64,000 nt of DNA from assembly GCF_036226445.1 (NCBI RefSeq), contig NZ_CP108474.1, forward strand, positions 496,001 to 560,000, in the 5' to 3' direction. Shown piece by piece: positions 1 through 8,226 of this stretch. The notes under the pieces are model-generated. The model had not been told where the DNA came from and did no database searches. It worked only from the letters and a program-made list of their open reading frames with translations. Made by a program: the position numbers and the translations under genes. Origin of the DNA: Streptomyces sp. NBC_01255 (GTDB lineage Bacteria; Actinomycetota; Actinomycetes; Streptomycetales; Streptomycetaceae). The number at the start of each line of letters is the position of its first letter. Position 1 is the stretch's first letter.

Positions 1-646
1 CCGCGGGACGGCCGAACTCACCGCCCAGCCACCAGGAGAACTTCACCGCCGGATACACGCACGCCAGCACGCAGGCAGCGTATGCCGGCCACGCCGCCTG
101 CCACGCCTCCGCGTCGGGCGTACGGCCGCACCTGTCGCAGCCGGTCCCCGTCACGCGTTGGTACGCCAGTACAGTCCTGGCCAGCGCCACAGTCGCGACG
201 AAGGCCGCCGCTCGGGTGAGAAAGCCGGGCCAGTCGACCTGTGCGAAGTCACCGGCGGGGATACCGGTGGCCCAGAAGAAGGCGCGGAAGCCGTCGAAGA
301 CGACACCGACCGCGGCCCACAGCAGCAGCACGGACGCGAGCCAGCCGACGGCCACCACCGGCCGCCGCCGCCCCACGCCACGCGAGATGGCGAGCGTCGC
401 GCCCAGTCCGAGTAGGCCGGCGGCACAGGGCGCCCAGCCCGGGACGATGCCCAGGGACGTGATGTAGTCCCGCCCGCCGGGAAGGTACGGCTGGACGGCC
501 CAGGTCGCGAGAGTGGCGGCGGCGCCCAGGGCACTCACCGCCACTGGTACGGAGGAGGACCTGGGCACGGCCACAGGTGGTGTCCGGCTGTCGTTCGTCA
601 CGCGGTCGTTGGCCACGCGGTCGTTCGTCACGCTGTCGTTCGTCAT
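1..646 (-). CDS. Membrane protein, 3' end cut by window edge
   Basis: I do not recognise the family. Reading on the minus strand from an ATG at 646 gives an open frame to the window edge (215 codons). After about 38 polar residues come several hydrophobic stretches: around residues 39-55, 67-90, 103-120 and 150-166, then another near the edge. A Cys pair in the motif GCDRCGRTP sits in the loop after the fourth and could bind a metal or form a disulfide. The last readable part contains paired Trp and Cys residues in a further hydrophobic helix. There is no clear Shine-Dalgarno sequence, so the start could be later. The gene lies 96 bp downstream of the RiPP operon end and may belong to ordinary chromosome outside the cluster. 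Confidence 0.7.
   Translation of the reverse strand, partial: MTNDSVTNDRVANDRVTNDSRTPPVAVPRSSSVPVAVSALGAAATLATWAVQPYLPGGRDYITSLGIVPGWAPCAAGLLGLGATLAISRGVGRRRPVVAVGWLASVLLLWAAVGVVFDGFRAFFWATGIPAGDFAQVDWPGFLTRAAAFVATVALARTVLAYQRVTGTGCDRCGRTPDAEAWQAAWPAYAACVLACVYPAVKFSWWLGGEFGRPA
587..646 (-). repeat. Four 15-bp units encoding TND(S/R)V
   Basis: The first 20 codons of the membrane protein are four near-identical five-codon units (MTNDS, VTNDR, VANDR, VTNDS). This is an in-frame microsatellite-like expansion at the polar N-terminus and also makes the exact start uncertain. Confidence 0.8.
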
Positions 647-742
647 GCGACCACCGTGGCCGCCGCAGGACCATGAGCGCGTCTGTCCTAAGTCTCGATG
701 CCGTACGACCTGAGACAGAGACAGCGCGACTTCCCTGCCGCG

Positions 743-2107
743 TCACACCCTCGCGCGTGTGCGGGAGAAGGCAGCCGACCGCCATGCCGGCCTGAGTCCC
801 GCCGTTACCGGACCTGAGAGCCTCGGGTGGTGGAGTTCCTCCTCGCGGTCGCCGTAGAGCATGGTCACGTTGATACGGAGGTTCTCGTAGCCGGGGCGGA
901 AGCGGACCGCGTCCGACGCGTGGAAGAGGTCCGAGTTGAAGATCACCGCCCGGTTCCGCCGGTACGGGATGGTGATGCTGCGGGCCTGGCGGCTCCGCAG
1001 GAACGGCCGGATCAGGTCCTGGCGGCCGTTGTAGCTGTCGAAGCCCCAGGACAAAGGGGCGTCCACGTCGTGCACCACCAGGCCGCCCGAGTGCTCGTCG
1101 GCGTTCGCGGCGTCCGGCGTGATCCAGAAGTTGACGTTGACGGCGGCGAAGTCCGCGTGCGTGGTGACGTCGGCCGGTACGTCGGGGCCGCACTTGAAGC
1201 CCCAGATCTGGCGCAGCGGGTACCTGTCGCCGATCAACCGGGGCAGGGCGTCCCGTAGTTCCTCGGCGATCTGGGTGAGCAGGGGGCAGACGAACCCGTC
1301 CTGCATGAGCGAGCCGAGCCGACCGTGGTCGTAGCGGTTGCCGAACCACACCGTCGACTCCAGACAGAACCGGTACAGCTCCTCCAGTGCCTCCTCGGTG
1401 AGGAAGTCGTCGACGGTCACCACGCCGGGTGCGTTCGCCATGTACTGGTCCTCGACCCCGGTGGGATCCCACCGGCGGGACAGGGCACGCGCCACGCGCG
1501 GAGTGTCACGGACATGCAGCAGTCGGTTGTAGGTGGGCGCGATGCTCCGATTGGCGTCGGTGTCGAGGGGTTCCCTGGCGTCGGGTCCCCCGAGCACCAG
1601 CCGCTCGTGCACGGCCCGGTAGGAGTCGATGACCTGCTCGTACTCCGCACCGAGCACGCCCAGACGCCGGAGGTGGCGCATCTGGTCGATGTCGTGGCGC
1701 AGCTTCGGCACGCTCAGCGGGACGACCGACCGCACGGCCGGGTCGGAGGAGCCCCAGCGCAGCCGGGCGAAGAGGAGGGCACATGCCTCGGCGAGCGGGA
1801 AGTCGCCCCGTTCCAGAGCCACCGTGACCGCCTCCGGCAGCCACTCCGGCTCCGACTCCGGCTCCGGCTCCGGCTCCGGAGCGCCCTCGCCCGGGCCCGG
1901 CTCGTCACACCACGGCAGCGCCTCTTCCCAGCGCCCCGAGGCGGCCAGCAGGAGCGCCAGTTCGCGGCGGGCCGACCGGTCCTCGGGGTCGGCCCGGAGC
2001 ACGTCGGCGAGGACGCGCGCCGCCTCCTCCGATCCGCCGGAACCGGCGGCTGCCCTCACCCGGGCGACCACCGGACCGGCGTCCCATGACGTTCCCACCC
2101 GCGTCAC
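743..2107 (-). CDS. 2-oxoglutarate/Fe(II)-dependent oxygenase with helical N-terminal half
   Basis: 454 residues. The C-terminal half has the double-stranded beta-helix signature: an H-x-D iron ligand pair in THADFAAVN near residues 316-318, the distal His in FNSDLFHASD near 395, and a downstream Arg in the FRPGYENLRIN stretch that fits 2-oxoglutarate binding. The N-terminal half looks helical and TPR-like, with an acidic EPEPEPESEPE linker near residue 75. The GTG start overlaps the previous stop as GTGA, so translation is probably coupled. As the last gene of the radical SAM operon it most likely hydroxylates or desaturates the modified peptide, for example on a Lys or hydrophobic side chain. 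That role is inferred; the fold call is fairly secure. Confidence 0.8.
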   Translation of the reverse strand: MTRVGTSWDAGPVVARVRAAAGSGGSEEAARVLADVLRADPEDRSARRELALLLAASGRWEEALPWCDEPGPGEGAPEPEPEPESEPEWLPEAVTVALERGDFPLAEACALLFARLRWGSSDPAVRSVVPLSVPKLRHDIDQMRHLRRLGVLGAEYEQVIDSYRAVHERLVLGGPDAREPLDTDANRSIAPTYNRLLHVRDTPRVARALSRRWDPTGVEDQYMANAPGVVTVDDFLTEEALEELYRFCLESTVWFGNRYDHGRLGSLMQDGFVCPLLTQIAEELRDALPRLIGDRYPLRQIWGFKCGPDVPADVTTHADFAAVNVNFWITPDAANADEHSGGLVVHDVDAPLSWGFDSYNGRQDLIRPFLRSRQARSITIPYRRNRAVIFNSDLFHASDAVRFRPGYENLRINVTMLYGDREEELHHPRLSGPVTAGLRPAWRSAAFSRTRARV

Positions 2108-2844
2108 CCGAGCCCGAGCGCGCCGCGCGCCCGGAGCTCCACCGCGTAGCGGGCGAGACCGTCGAGGGTCACCGTGGTGTACGGCGGCGCGAAGTCCGAG
2201 CCGATCGCGTGGGCCTCCTCCGCCTGCGTCGTCCTGATCCACGTGGTCCAGGTGATGGAGGTCAGCGGCGTGATGCCGCGGGGCTCGATGCCGACGCCCT
2301 CCTGGGACTCCGCCGGCGCTCCGCCGTGCCGGCCGTTCTCGTCGCCGCAGAGCGTGTGCGCGGCGTGGAGGTTGACGAAGTAGTGCAGCAGGTCCTCGGT
2401 GAGTCCGTGGATGCCTGTCCCGGCCACGCACCCTTCGAGCAGGGCGGCGACGATGTCCTGACCACCGTTGGCGACCGTCGCCTCGCAGAAGTCGGCGAGG
2501 AACTCGGGACCGGTGGGGACCCTGTCCGTGTGGTCGTGGACGTAGTCCTGGAGCCACTGCAGGAGCTTCGCGTTGGCGAAGACCGCGTACACGAGGCGGT
2601 CGGTGTAGGCCGCCTGCTCCGCCGTGACGGGCGGGACGTCGAGGTACTCCGTGAGGATCCGGGACGGACCGGTGATGAACTGCTCGCGGAGCAGGAAGTC
2701 CGTCTCCATGGCCTGGAACAGGGCGTCGATGCGCCGTACGTTCGCGGCGCGGGCCATCATGGTGGACCGCTGCGCGTTCCCCTGCCTGCGGGACGGCCTC
2801 TCCGGCGCCTTGTGGTCCAGCGTCTTCTCCAGGACGTTCTCCAC
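2104..2844 (-). CDS. Unrecognised protein of the RiPP operon
   Basis: 246 residues from a GTG with AGGAGAG 7 bases upstream. I do not recognise it. No membrane segment or nucleotide-binding motif is visible and most of the chain looks helical. The segment from about residue 38 (ALFQAMETDFLLREQFI, then PSRILTEYL) loosely resembles the helical leaders or small helper domains of RiPP systems, and a later stretch has TSITWTTWIRT. It sits between the acyltransferase-like gene and the oxygenase and overlaps the latter by 4 bp, so it is probably co-made with the tailoring enzymes. It could be a peptide-binding partner, a second substrate or an enzyme of unknown type. Confidence 0.75.
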   Translation of the reverse strand: MENVLEKTLDHKAPERPSRRQGNAQRSTMMARAANVRRIDALFQAMETDFLLREQFITGPSRILTEYLDVPPVTAEQAAYTDRLVYAVFANAKLLQWLQDYVHDHTDRVPTGPEFLADFCEATVANGGQDIVAALLEGCVAGTGIHGLTEDLLHYFVNLHAAHTLCGDENGRHGGAPAESQEGVGIEPRGITPLTSITWTTWIRTTQAEEAHAIGSDFAPPYTTVTLDGLARYAVELRARGALGLG

Positions 2845-2893
2845 CGTGCTCTCTCCTTCGGGTTGTTCGTTCTCGTCGTGTGAACCAGGGGGG

Positions 2894-3784
2894 TCACAGG
2901 GCCGGTTCGGCTGGTGCCGGTTCGGCTGGTGCCGGTTCGGCTCGCTCGGCTTCGTGGAGGCTGCCCCACGCCATCCACTGCTCCGGTGCCGCGTTCACGC
3001 ACCGGTCCAGCCACGTGCCGTACGCGTCCAGAGCCGCGTCGGCGGTGCCGGGCAGCCGGGCCCCGACGCACGGGGCGATCCGGCCCGCGACCTCCGGGGC
3101 CGCCACCGCCCGCGTCTCGAGCTGCCGTCTGGCGGCCAGGGCGAGCAGGCCGGTCGGCACGTTCAGCCGGCCGCCGAGCACCGACAGGGCGCGTACGTCC
3201 CGGGTGCCGGGGTAACAGGTGTCCAGATTCGCGACCATGACGGCGTCCGAGCCCAGCCAGCGGCGGATGTCGGCGGCGGCCAGCCGCGTCAGCAGCAGGG
3301 GTTCGCCGAGCCGCAGCCGCTCCGCGTACATCTTCCGTACCAGCGGGTTCCGGTCGTGCACGATCGGGAGGACGGGCCGTCCCGTGGCCTCCGCCACGAG
3401 GAGCGGCACCATCAGCGCGTGCCCGAGCTGGGTGGTCAGGACGAGGCGGGTCGTGCCCAGCCGGGCGCGCACCTCGGCGACGGCTTCTTGCCACCCCGGG
3501 AGGACCTCACGCGGTCCGTGCCGCAGGATGTCGTGCAGGCGGAGGTAGTACCCGGCCAGCCAGCTCACCATGGCGACGTACGGATCGGTGGGATGCCGCC
3601 AGTGCGCGGTGTAGCGCCCGCCGTGGCACCGGAGGAAGAGCTTGACGTCGTCGCCGATGGTCTCGGCGAGCACCCTGACGGCGTACCGGTGCCGTGCGCC
3701 TTCGCCGTACGGAGGCGGCGGATGTGCGGCCAGTTCCCGCAGGACGGCGACGTCCCAGTCCGAACCGGTGATCCGGATGCTCAT
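2894..3784 (-). CDS. Possible acyltransferase (LpxL/HtrB-like), tentative
   Basis: 296 residues. The ATG overlaps the stop of the radical SAM gene as ATGA. The middle (QLGHALMVPLLVAEATGRPVL, then HDRNPLVRKMY) and the tail (APEQWMAWGSLH) resemble the layout of lauroyl/myristoyl acyltransferase-like proteins, which have a pocket motif in the middle and a PEQW motif near the C-terminus. The classical HxxxxD catalytic pair is not clearly preserved, so activity is uncertain. If it is an acyltransferase, it could put a fatty acyl group on the RiPP product. An enzymatically dead structural homologue is the alternative. The last residues are an Ala-Glu-Pro-Ala repeat tail. Confidence 0.65.
   Translation of the reverse strand: MSIRITGSDWDVAVLRELAAHPPPPYGEGARHRYAVRVLAETIGDDVKLFLRCHGGRYTAHWRHPTDPYVAMVSWLAGYYLRLHDILRHGPREVLPGWQEAVAEVRARLGTTRLVLTTQLGHALMVPLLVAEATGRPVLPIVHDRNPLVRKMYAERLRLGEPLLLTRLAAADIRRWLGSDAVMVANLDTCYPGTRDVRALSVLGGRLNVPTGLLALAARRQLETRAVAAPEVAGRIAPCVGARLPGTADAALDAYGTWLDRCVNAAPEQWMAWGSLHEAERAEPAPAEPAPAEPAL
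2901..2945 (-). repeat. Three 15-bp direct repeats at gene end
   Basis: The unit GCCGGTTCGGCTGGT occurs twice perfectly and a third time with its last bases changed. It encodes the AEPAP-type tail of the acyltransferase-like protein immediately before the stop codon. Replication slippage in a disordered tail is the simple explanation. Confidence 0.9.
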
Positions 3785-5373
3785 CGCGGGGGCGCCACGG
3801 CGAGGTCGGGCGCCGTGGCCGCGCCGGAGCCTCCGGCCGCCCGGGACTTCGCCCGCTCGTGGTAGGCGCGGAGCGCCGACCCGCGGCGAGAGACGTCCTC
3901 CAGGATGCGGGGGAACAACGCGAGCCGGGTCGTGCACTCCAGCTCGTCCACCGAGAACAGCGAGCCGTTGTTGATCAGGGCGCGCGCCGGGCACGTGCCC
4001 GCGCACTGATGGAGCCAGGGGCAGGAGGCGCACGGCGCGTCCTCCGTGAGCCACCGCTCGCGGTCGCGCAGGGCGGCCGCCGCCGGGGTGCTCCGGCTGC
4101 GTACGGTCAGGGAACCGTCGGCGATCGGCAGCAGAGTGCGTCCGGGTGGCGGGGCCACGGCGGCCCGGGGCAGCAGCTGGAACGCGGGGTGGTAGCTGCA
4201 GTCGCAGGCCCGGACGGAGCCCACCGCGTCCAGGACCAGGAGGTCGCTGGAGGCGCCGCAGGGCATCTTCATGCACATGTTGGGGCGTTCGACGGAGAGG
4301 AACGGCTCGATCAGCTGGACCAGGTTGGTGAGGTACGGGGGTTCGAGGTCCCCGTCCAGCACCTCCGTGAGCCGTCTGCCGAGGAAGGCGGCGAACGTCT
4401 GCCGGAACCGGTGTGTCTCGGGCTTGTCGTCGGCGCGTCCCTCGGCGTCGGCCGGGAGCATCTTCCAGCTGTGCACGCCCATGCCCCGGAAGAACTCCCA
4501 GACGCGGTCGAGGTCGTCCGGTGTGGTGTCGGTGCCGACGACGCTGATGTAGCCGACCTCGTCGCGCATGAACTCGGGGAAGCGGTCGAAGTTCTCGACG
4601 ATCCGCGCGAACGTGCCGCGGCCGCGGTGGTCGACGCGGTGCCGGTCGTTGATGTCCTGCGGCCCGTCCAGGGAGACGCCGACCGTGAACGCGTGCCTCC
4701 GCAGGAACGCGACGACGTCCTCGGTGAAGTGCCGGCCGTTGGTCTGGACGGTGAAGTGCACGGACGCCCCCACCTCGGTGGCGCGCAGTTCGGCGAACTC
4801 CACGAGCTCGCGGATCTGGCCGAACCGCAGCATGGGTTCACCGCCGTGGAACATCAGCGTCAGCCGACGCCCGGGGACCAGGCATTCGGTGATGAGCCGT
4901 CGAGCCACTTCGGAGGTCATCCGGCCCGGCCAGCGTCCGCTGTCGTAGTCGTAGCAGTAGTCGCAGGCGATGTCGCAGGCGCCGGTGAGTTTCAGCAGGA
5001 GCGCCGTCGGCGGCTCGGCGCCGACGGCCTCGCCGGCGCCGACGACTCCGTCTCCGACGCCGCGCGGTGCGGGCACGGCGCGGACCCCGGTCCGGCCGCC
5101 GACGAAGACCAGGCCGGCGTCATAGAGGGCCCGCAGGGTGCCGGCCGCGTCGGGAAACCCCGGCCAGGCGGTGAATTCGGCGACGCTCGTGCCGTCCAGG
5201 GCGTCGAGCATCGGATACAGGGCGGCCGGCAGTCGGAGCCAGCCCGGCCGGCCGTGCGGCAGCAGGAGGAGTTCGTCGTCCTCCACCGGGATGCGGTAGT
5301 GGCGGGCGACCCGGATCGGCTCGCCGCCGTCCAGGTCCTCCCAGCGGGGCAGCGGAGCGATGCTGTATTTCAT
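3781..5373 (-). CDS. Radical SAM/SPASM peptide maturase
   Basis: 530 residues; ATG at 5373, 7 bp after the precursor stop. The radical SAM cluster motif is CDIACDYCY (Cys near residues 132, 136, 139), followed by MFHGGEPML, the glycine-rich SAM site. N-terminal to the barrel is a domain of about 110 residues that may recognise the leader. The C-terminal SPASM region has Cys in CDCSY near 388, then CASCPWLHQCAGTC around 450-465 and ECTTR near 479, enough ligands for auxiliary Fe-S clusters. SPASM enzymes of this layout install C-C, C-O or thioether crosslinks in ribosomal peptides. Its position directly after the precursor candidate and the WSK motif in that candidate suggest a Trp-Lys crosslink, by analogy with darobactin. 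Confidence 0.92.
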   Translation of the reverse strand: MKYSIAPLPRWEDLDGGEPIRVARHYRIPVEDDELLLLPHGRPGWLRLPAALYPMLDALDGTSVAEFTAWPGFPDAAGTLRALYDAGLVFVGGRTGVRAVPAPRGVGDGVVGAGEAVGAEPPTALLLKLTGACDIACDYCYDYDSGRWPGRMTSEVARRLITECLVPGRRLTLMFHGGEPMLRFGQIRELVEFAELRATEVGASVHFTVQTNGRHFTEDVVAFLRRHAFTVGVSLDGPQDINDRHRVDHRGRGTFARIVENFDRFPEFMRDEVGYISVVGTDTTPDDLDRVWEFFRGMGVHSWKMLPADAEGRADDKPETHRFRQTFAAFLGRRLTEVLDGDLEPPYLTNLVQLIEPFLSVERPNMCMKMPCGASSDLLVLDAVGSVRACDCSYHPAFQLLPRAAVAPPPGRTLLPIADGSLTVRSRSTPAAAALRDRERWLTEDAPCASCPWLHQCAGTCPARALINNGSLFSVDELECTTRLALFPRILEDVSRRGSALRAYHERAKSRAAGGSGAATAPDLAVAPPR

Positions 5374-5380
5374 CGTGGCG

Positions 5381-6103
5381 TCAGCAGCAGGTGGTCTTGG
5401 ACCAGGAGGAGGGCAGCAGTGCGTCGTTGTCCGCACCGTCCACCTCACGGACGTCGAAGCGGCCGAACCGGTCGACGTCGAACCCGCTCTCCCGCAGGTA
5501 GTCGTGGATCTCCGGGCTGACCCGTGACGTGAAGGGAACGCCGTCGCCGCCGAGGAGGCCCCGGTTGTTCGCCGCGATCGCCTCCAGGTCCACCCCGTGA
5601 GTGCGCAGATAGGCGCGGGCCCGCTCCGAGAGCCGGCAGTCCCCGAACAGGGCGGTCGCGACGTCGGCGGTGAGCTCGTCCGACTCGGCGATGTCCCGGG
5701 CGCCGCTTCCCGGGAGCTTGATGTTGATCTCCAGCGCGTCGGAGGGCCGCTCCTTGCCGTCGTACGCGTCGTACGTGAAGGTCATGAGGGCGCACCCACC
5801 CGAGGTGAGGTCGATGCCGTGCCGCCGGCAGACCTCGGCGAGCTTGTCGCTCGGGACGAACTCCACGGCGCCGGGGGACGGGCAGATGCCGAGGGGCTCG
5901 CGGGCGGCGAGCGAGGCGAGGTGGTTGAAGTCGATGCCCTCCTGCGCGAGCGCTTCGCTCAGTTCGGGCCTGACGCGTTCGTTGCCGAAGAGGAAGCGGG
6001 CGAGTGACAGCTCGAAGCGGGCCCGCCGCCCGGCGGGCACGTCGACGGGGACGAGGACCTCGATCTGGACGACGGGGACGTTCGTGATCTTCTGGGTGGT
6101 CAT
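5381..6103 (-). CDS. Putative RiPP precursor with about 230-residue leader and WSKTTCC C-terminus
   Basis: 240 residues; ATG overlaps the flavoprotein stop as ATGA. The protein is two divergent tandem copies of one domain: LFG (38-40 and 152-154), GID/GVD (56 and 170), a Gly-x-x-Phe strand (78-82 and 188-191), HGID/SGFD (95 and 206), YDG/VDG (114 and 221) and DAL (122 and 227). After the second copy comes PSSWSKTTCC (231-240), where the first copy instead has EINIKLPGSG. W234-S235-K236 matches the crosslinked WSK of darobactin, and the terminal Cys pair suits an EpiD-like decarboxylase. It lies between exactly those two enzyme genes. The length is extreme for a leader, so a substrate-carrier protein or a non-precursor partner remains possible. 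Confidence 0.7.
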   Translation of the reverse strand: MTTQKITNVPVVQIEVLVPVDVPAGRRARFELSLARFLFGNERVRPELSEALAQEGIDFNHLASLAAREPLGICPSPGAVEFVPSDKLAEVCRRHGIDLTSGGCALMTFTYDAYDGKERPSDALEINIKLPGSGARDIAESDELTADVATALFGDCRLSERARAYLRTHGVDLEAIAANNRGLLGGDGVPFTSRVSPEIHDYLRESGFDVDRFGRFDVREVDGADNDALLPSSWSKTTCC

Positions 6104-6738
6104 CTGCTGTGCTCCGTTCTCTGGGGACGTGAGGGAGGAGTCTGTGGCGGTACGGCGGTCAGCGCGGCGAGAGCGGCGGCGACCTCCGCCACCGGGGGCG
6201 CGGTGCCGTCGCGGGGAGGCAGCACCTGGACTCCGGCGGACCGGAGGCGTCGGATGTTCCGCCGGACCGGTTCGCCGTTCCACATGCGGGGATGCATCGA
6301 CGGCACGACGAGGGTGGGGATCCCTGTCGCGCACAGGTAGGCGGTGGAGGCCAGGTCGGTCGCGAGCCCGTTGGCCACCCGCCCGAGGAACCCGGCCGAG
6401 GCCGGGTAGACCAGCACCCGCCGGGCCACGTCCGTGAGCCAGACGTGCAGCGGCCGGAGCCCGGGGCCGGTGGTCTCGCGGGTCAGCACCGGGCAGCGGC
6501 CCAGGTGCCGGACCGCCGCCGGAGTCACGAACCGCCGTGCCGCGTCGGTGAGGACGACCGCAGTGGGCCCCGGAAGCGCCGACGACAGTTCGTGGAGGAG
6601 GCCGCCGATGTTGACCGCGGCGACCGACCCGGTCCCGATGACGAGCGTCAGCCCGTCGCGGGAGGCCGTCTCGGTGAACGCCTCGGTGAACGTCTCAGTG
6701 GGACCGTACGGGGGCGGCGCACCGATGTCGTCGAACAT
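6100..6738 (-). CDS. HFCD-family flavoprotein, EpiD/LanD-like cysteine decarboxylase
   Basis: 212 residues; ATG at 6738 preceded by CCGGAG. The fold matches homo-oligomeric flavin-containing Cys decarboxylases: a phosphate-binding VIGTGSVAAVN at 33-43, the active-site His in PLHVWL (H98), a PASAGFLGRVANGLATDL stretch matching the PATANT...ADxL motif, and PSMHPRMW at 146-153. The last corresponds to the family PxMNxxMW motif, but its Asn is replaced by His (H149). Family members (EpiD, MrsD) oxidatively decarboxylate a C-terminal cysteine to an enethiol, and the next gene encodes a protein ending Cys-Cys. The Asn change means activity may differ from EpiD. Confidence 0.85.
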   Translation of the reverse strand: MFDDIGAPPPYGPTETFTEAFTETASRDGLTLVIGTGSVAAVNIGGLLHELSSALPGPTAVVLTDAARRFVTPAAVRHLGRCPVLTRETTGPGLRPLHVWLTDVARRVLVYPASAGFLGRVANGLATDLASTAYLCATGIPTLVVPSMHPRMWNGEPVRRNIRRLRSAGVQVLPPRDGTAPPVAEVAAALAALTAVPPQTPPSRPQRTEHSR

Positions 6739-6900
6739 CCTGATCTCCGGAGGGGGGTGGGGTCGCTCGACGCCTCGCGGAACTCGTGCGAGAGCGCCAT
6801 GGCCTCATCGATAGCAGGCGTGGAAAGGCCCTCCGGGGAACCTGCGTGCGACGCTCGGTCAATCAATCCCAACAGCGGACCGGCATGTGGGGTACGGGCC

Positions 6901-8226
6901 TCAGGCCCCGGCCCCGGCCTCACCGGCGGGTGCGCCCGGCAGGTCGCGGAGGCCGCGCAGCGGCCCCACCAGGAGGAAACCGCCGGCTGCGACAAGCGCG
7001 GCCGTGACGGCCCACATCGTGGAGCGGGCGCCGAAGAGGGAGGCGAGGGAGCCGCCCAGGAGGGCGCCGAGCGGGATGGTGCTGTAGTTGAGGAACAGGG
7101 TGGTCGCGGTGACGCGCCCCAGCAGCGCGGGCGGGCAGTACGCCTGCCGGAAGCTGACGGTGATGACGTTGCAGGCCACTATCCCGGCGAGCATCACGGT
7201 CGTTCCGAGCACGAAGAACGCCAGCCCCGGCCCGGGACCGGCGAGCGCGGCGAGGAGCCCGAAGGGCGAGGCGGCGAACTGGATGGCCAGCAGGGCGCGT
7301 GCCGTGCCCAGGCGCCGGGCGAGCCGGCCGGCCACGAGGCCGCCGAGCACCCCGCCGAGACCGCCGCAGGAGACGAGCCAGCCGAGCGTGTCGGAGCCGA
7401 CGCCGACGGTCCGCACGAGGAAGACGATCTGGACGGCCTGGAAGCCGGCCATCGCCAGGTTGACCGCCGCGCCGAAGGCGGTGACGGCCCGGACCCACGG
7501 GTCACCGACGACGAAGCGCAGGCCGTCGGAGATCTCGCGGCTCAGGCGCCGCCGGGGCGGCGGGGCGGGGCGCGGCCCTTCGGGGCGGATGGCCAGGAGA
7601 CAGAGCGAGGACACCACGAAGGAAGCCGCGTCGAGCAGCAGGCCCGGCACACTGCCCACGGTCTGGGCGATCAGCCCGCCGAGACCGGGGCCCGCCACCC
7701 TGGCGGCCTGATCCCCGGCCTGAAGCTGCGCGTTGCGGTCCATCAGATCGGCCGTGGGGACCAGTTGGGGCAGATAGGCCGAATAGGCGGTGGAAAAGAA
7801 GACGGAGGCGGTACCGGAGATCAGGGCGGCCGCAAGGAGATGGCCGATGGACAGGAATCCCAGCCACCACGTGGCCGGAACACTCACGAACACCGCCGCG
7901 GAGACGGCGTTGCACACGAGCATCACCCGGCGCGGCGGAAGACGGTCGACCCACGCACCGGCAGGCAGGCCGATGACCAGCCACGGCAGCCACGGCGCTG
8001 CGGTGAGCACACCCATCACGAACGGCGAGGCCTGGAGTGTGGCGACGGCCACGAGCGGCAGCAGGACGGACGTCACGCTGGTGCCCAGCTTGCTGGTGGT
8101 CTCGCCGACGAGCAGCAATCGGAAGTTCCGGCGGGAGCGTCGGTCCTGGCCTTTCGCGGACTGCGTGGCAGCCGGCACAGCGGATTCCAGAACGGCCTCC
8201 GGACTTCGATAGCACGACGAATTCAT
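6901..8226 (-). CDS. MFS exporter
   Basis: 441 residues, about twelve hydrophobic helices. After a 33-residue polar N-terminus comes NFRLLLVGETTSKLGTS, typical of helix 1 in MFS efflux proteins. The loop between helices 2 and 3 carries GAWVDRLPPRR, the motif A analogue. A central Pro/Arg-rich loop (PRPAPPPRRRLSREI) separates the two halves. It is the first gene of the minus-strand RiPP operon, so export of the mature peptide or self-protection is the likely job. It could also serve the divergent NRPS product. No good Shine-Dalgarno precedes the ATG at 8226, so a start a few codons later is possible. Confidence 0.85.
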   Translation of the reverse strand: MNSSCYRSPEAVLESAVPAATQSAKGQDRRSRRNFRLLLVGETTSKLGTSVTSVLLPLVAVATLQASPFVMGVLTAAPWLPWLVIGLPAGAWVDRLPPRRVMLVCNAVSAAVFVSVPATWWLGFLSIGHLLAAALISGTASVFFSTAYSAYLPQLVPTADLMDRNAQLQAGDQAARVAGPGLGGLIAQTVGSVPGLLLDAASFVVSSLCLLAIRPEGPRPAPPPRRRLSREISDGLRFVVGDPWVRAVTAFGAAVNLAMAGFQAVQIVFLVRTVGVGSDTLGWLVSCGGLGGVLGGLVAGRLARRLGTARALLAIQFAASPFGLLAALAGPGPGLAFFVLGTTVMLAGIVACNVITVSFRQAYCPPALLGRVTATTLFLNYSTIPLGALLGGSLASLFGARSTMWAVTAALVAAGGFLLVGPLRGLRDLPGAPAGEAGAGA

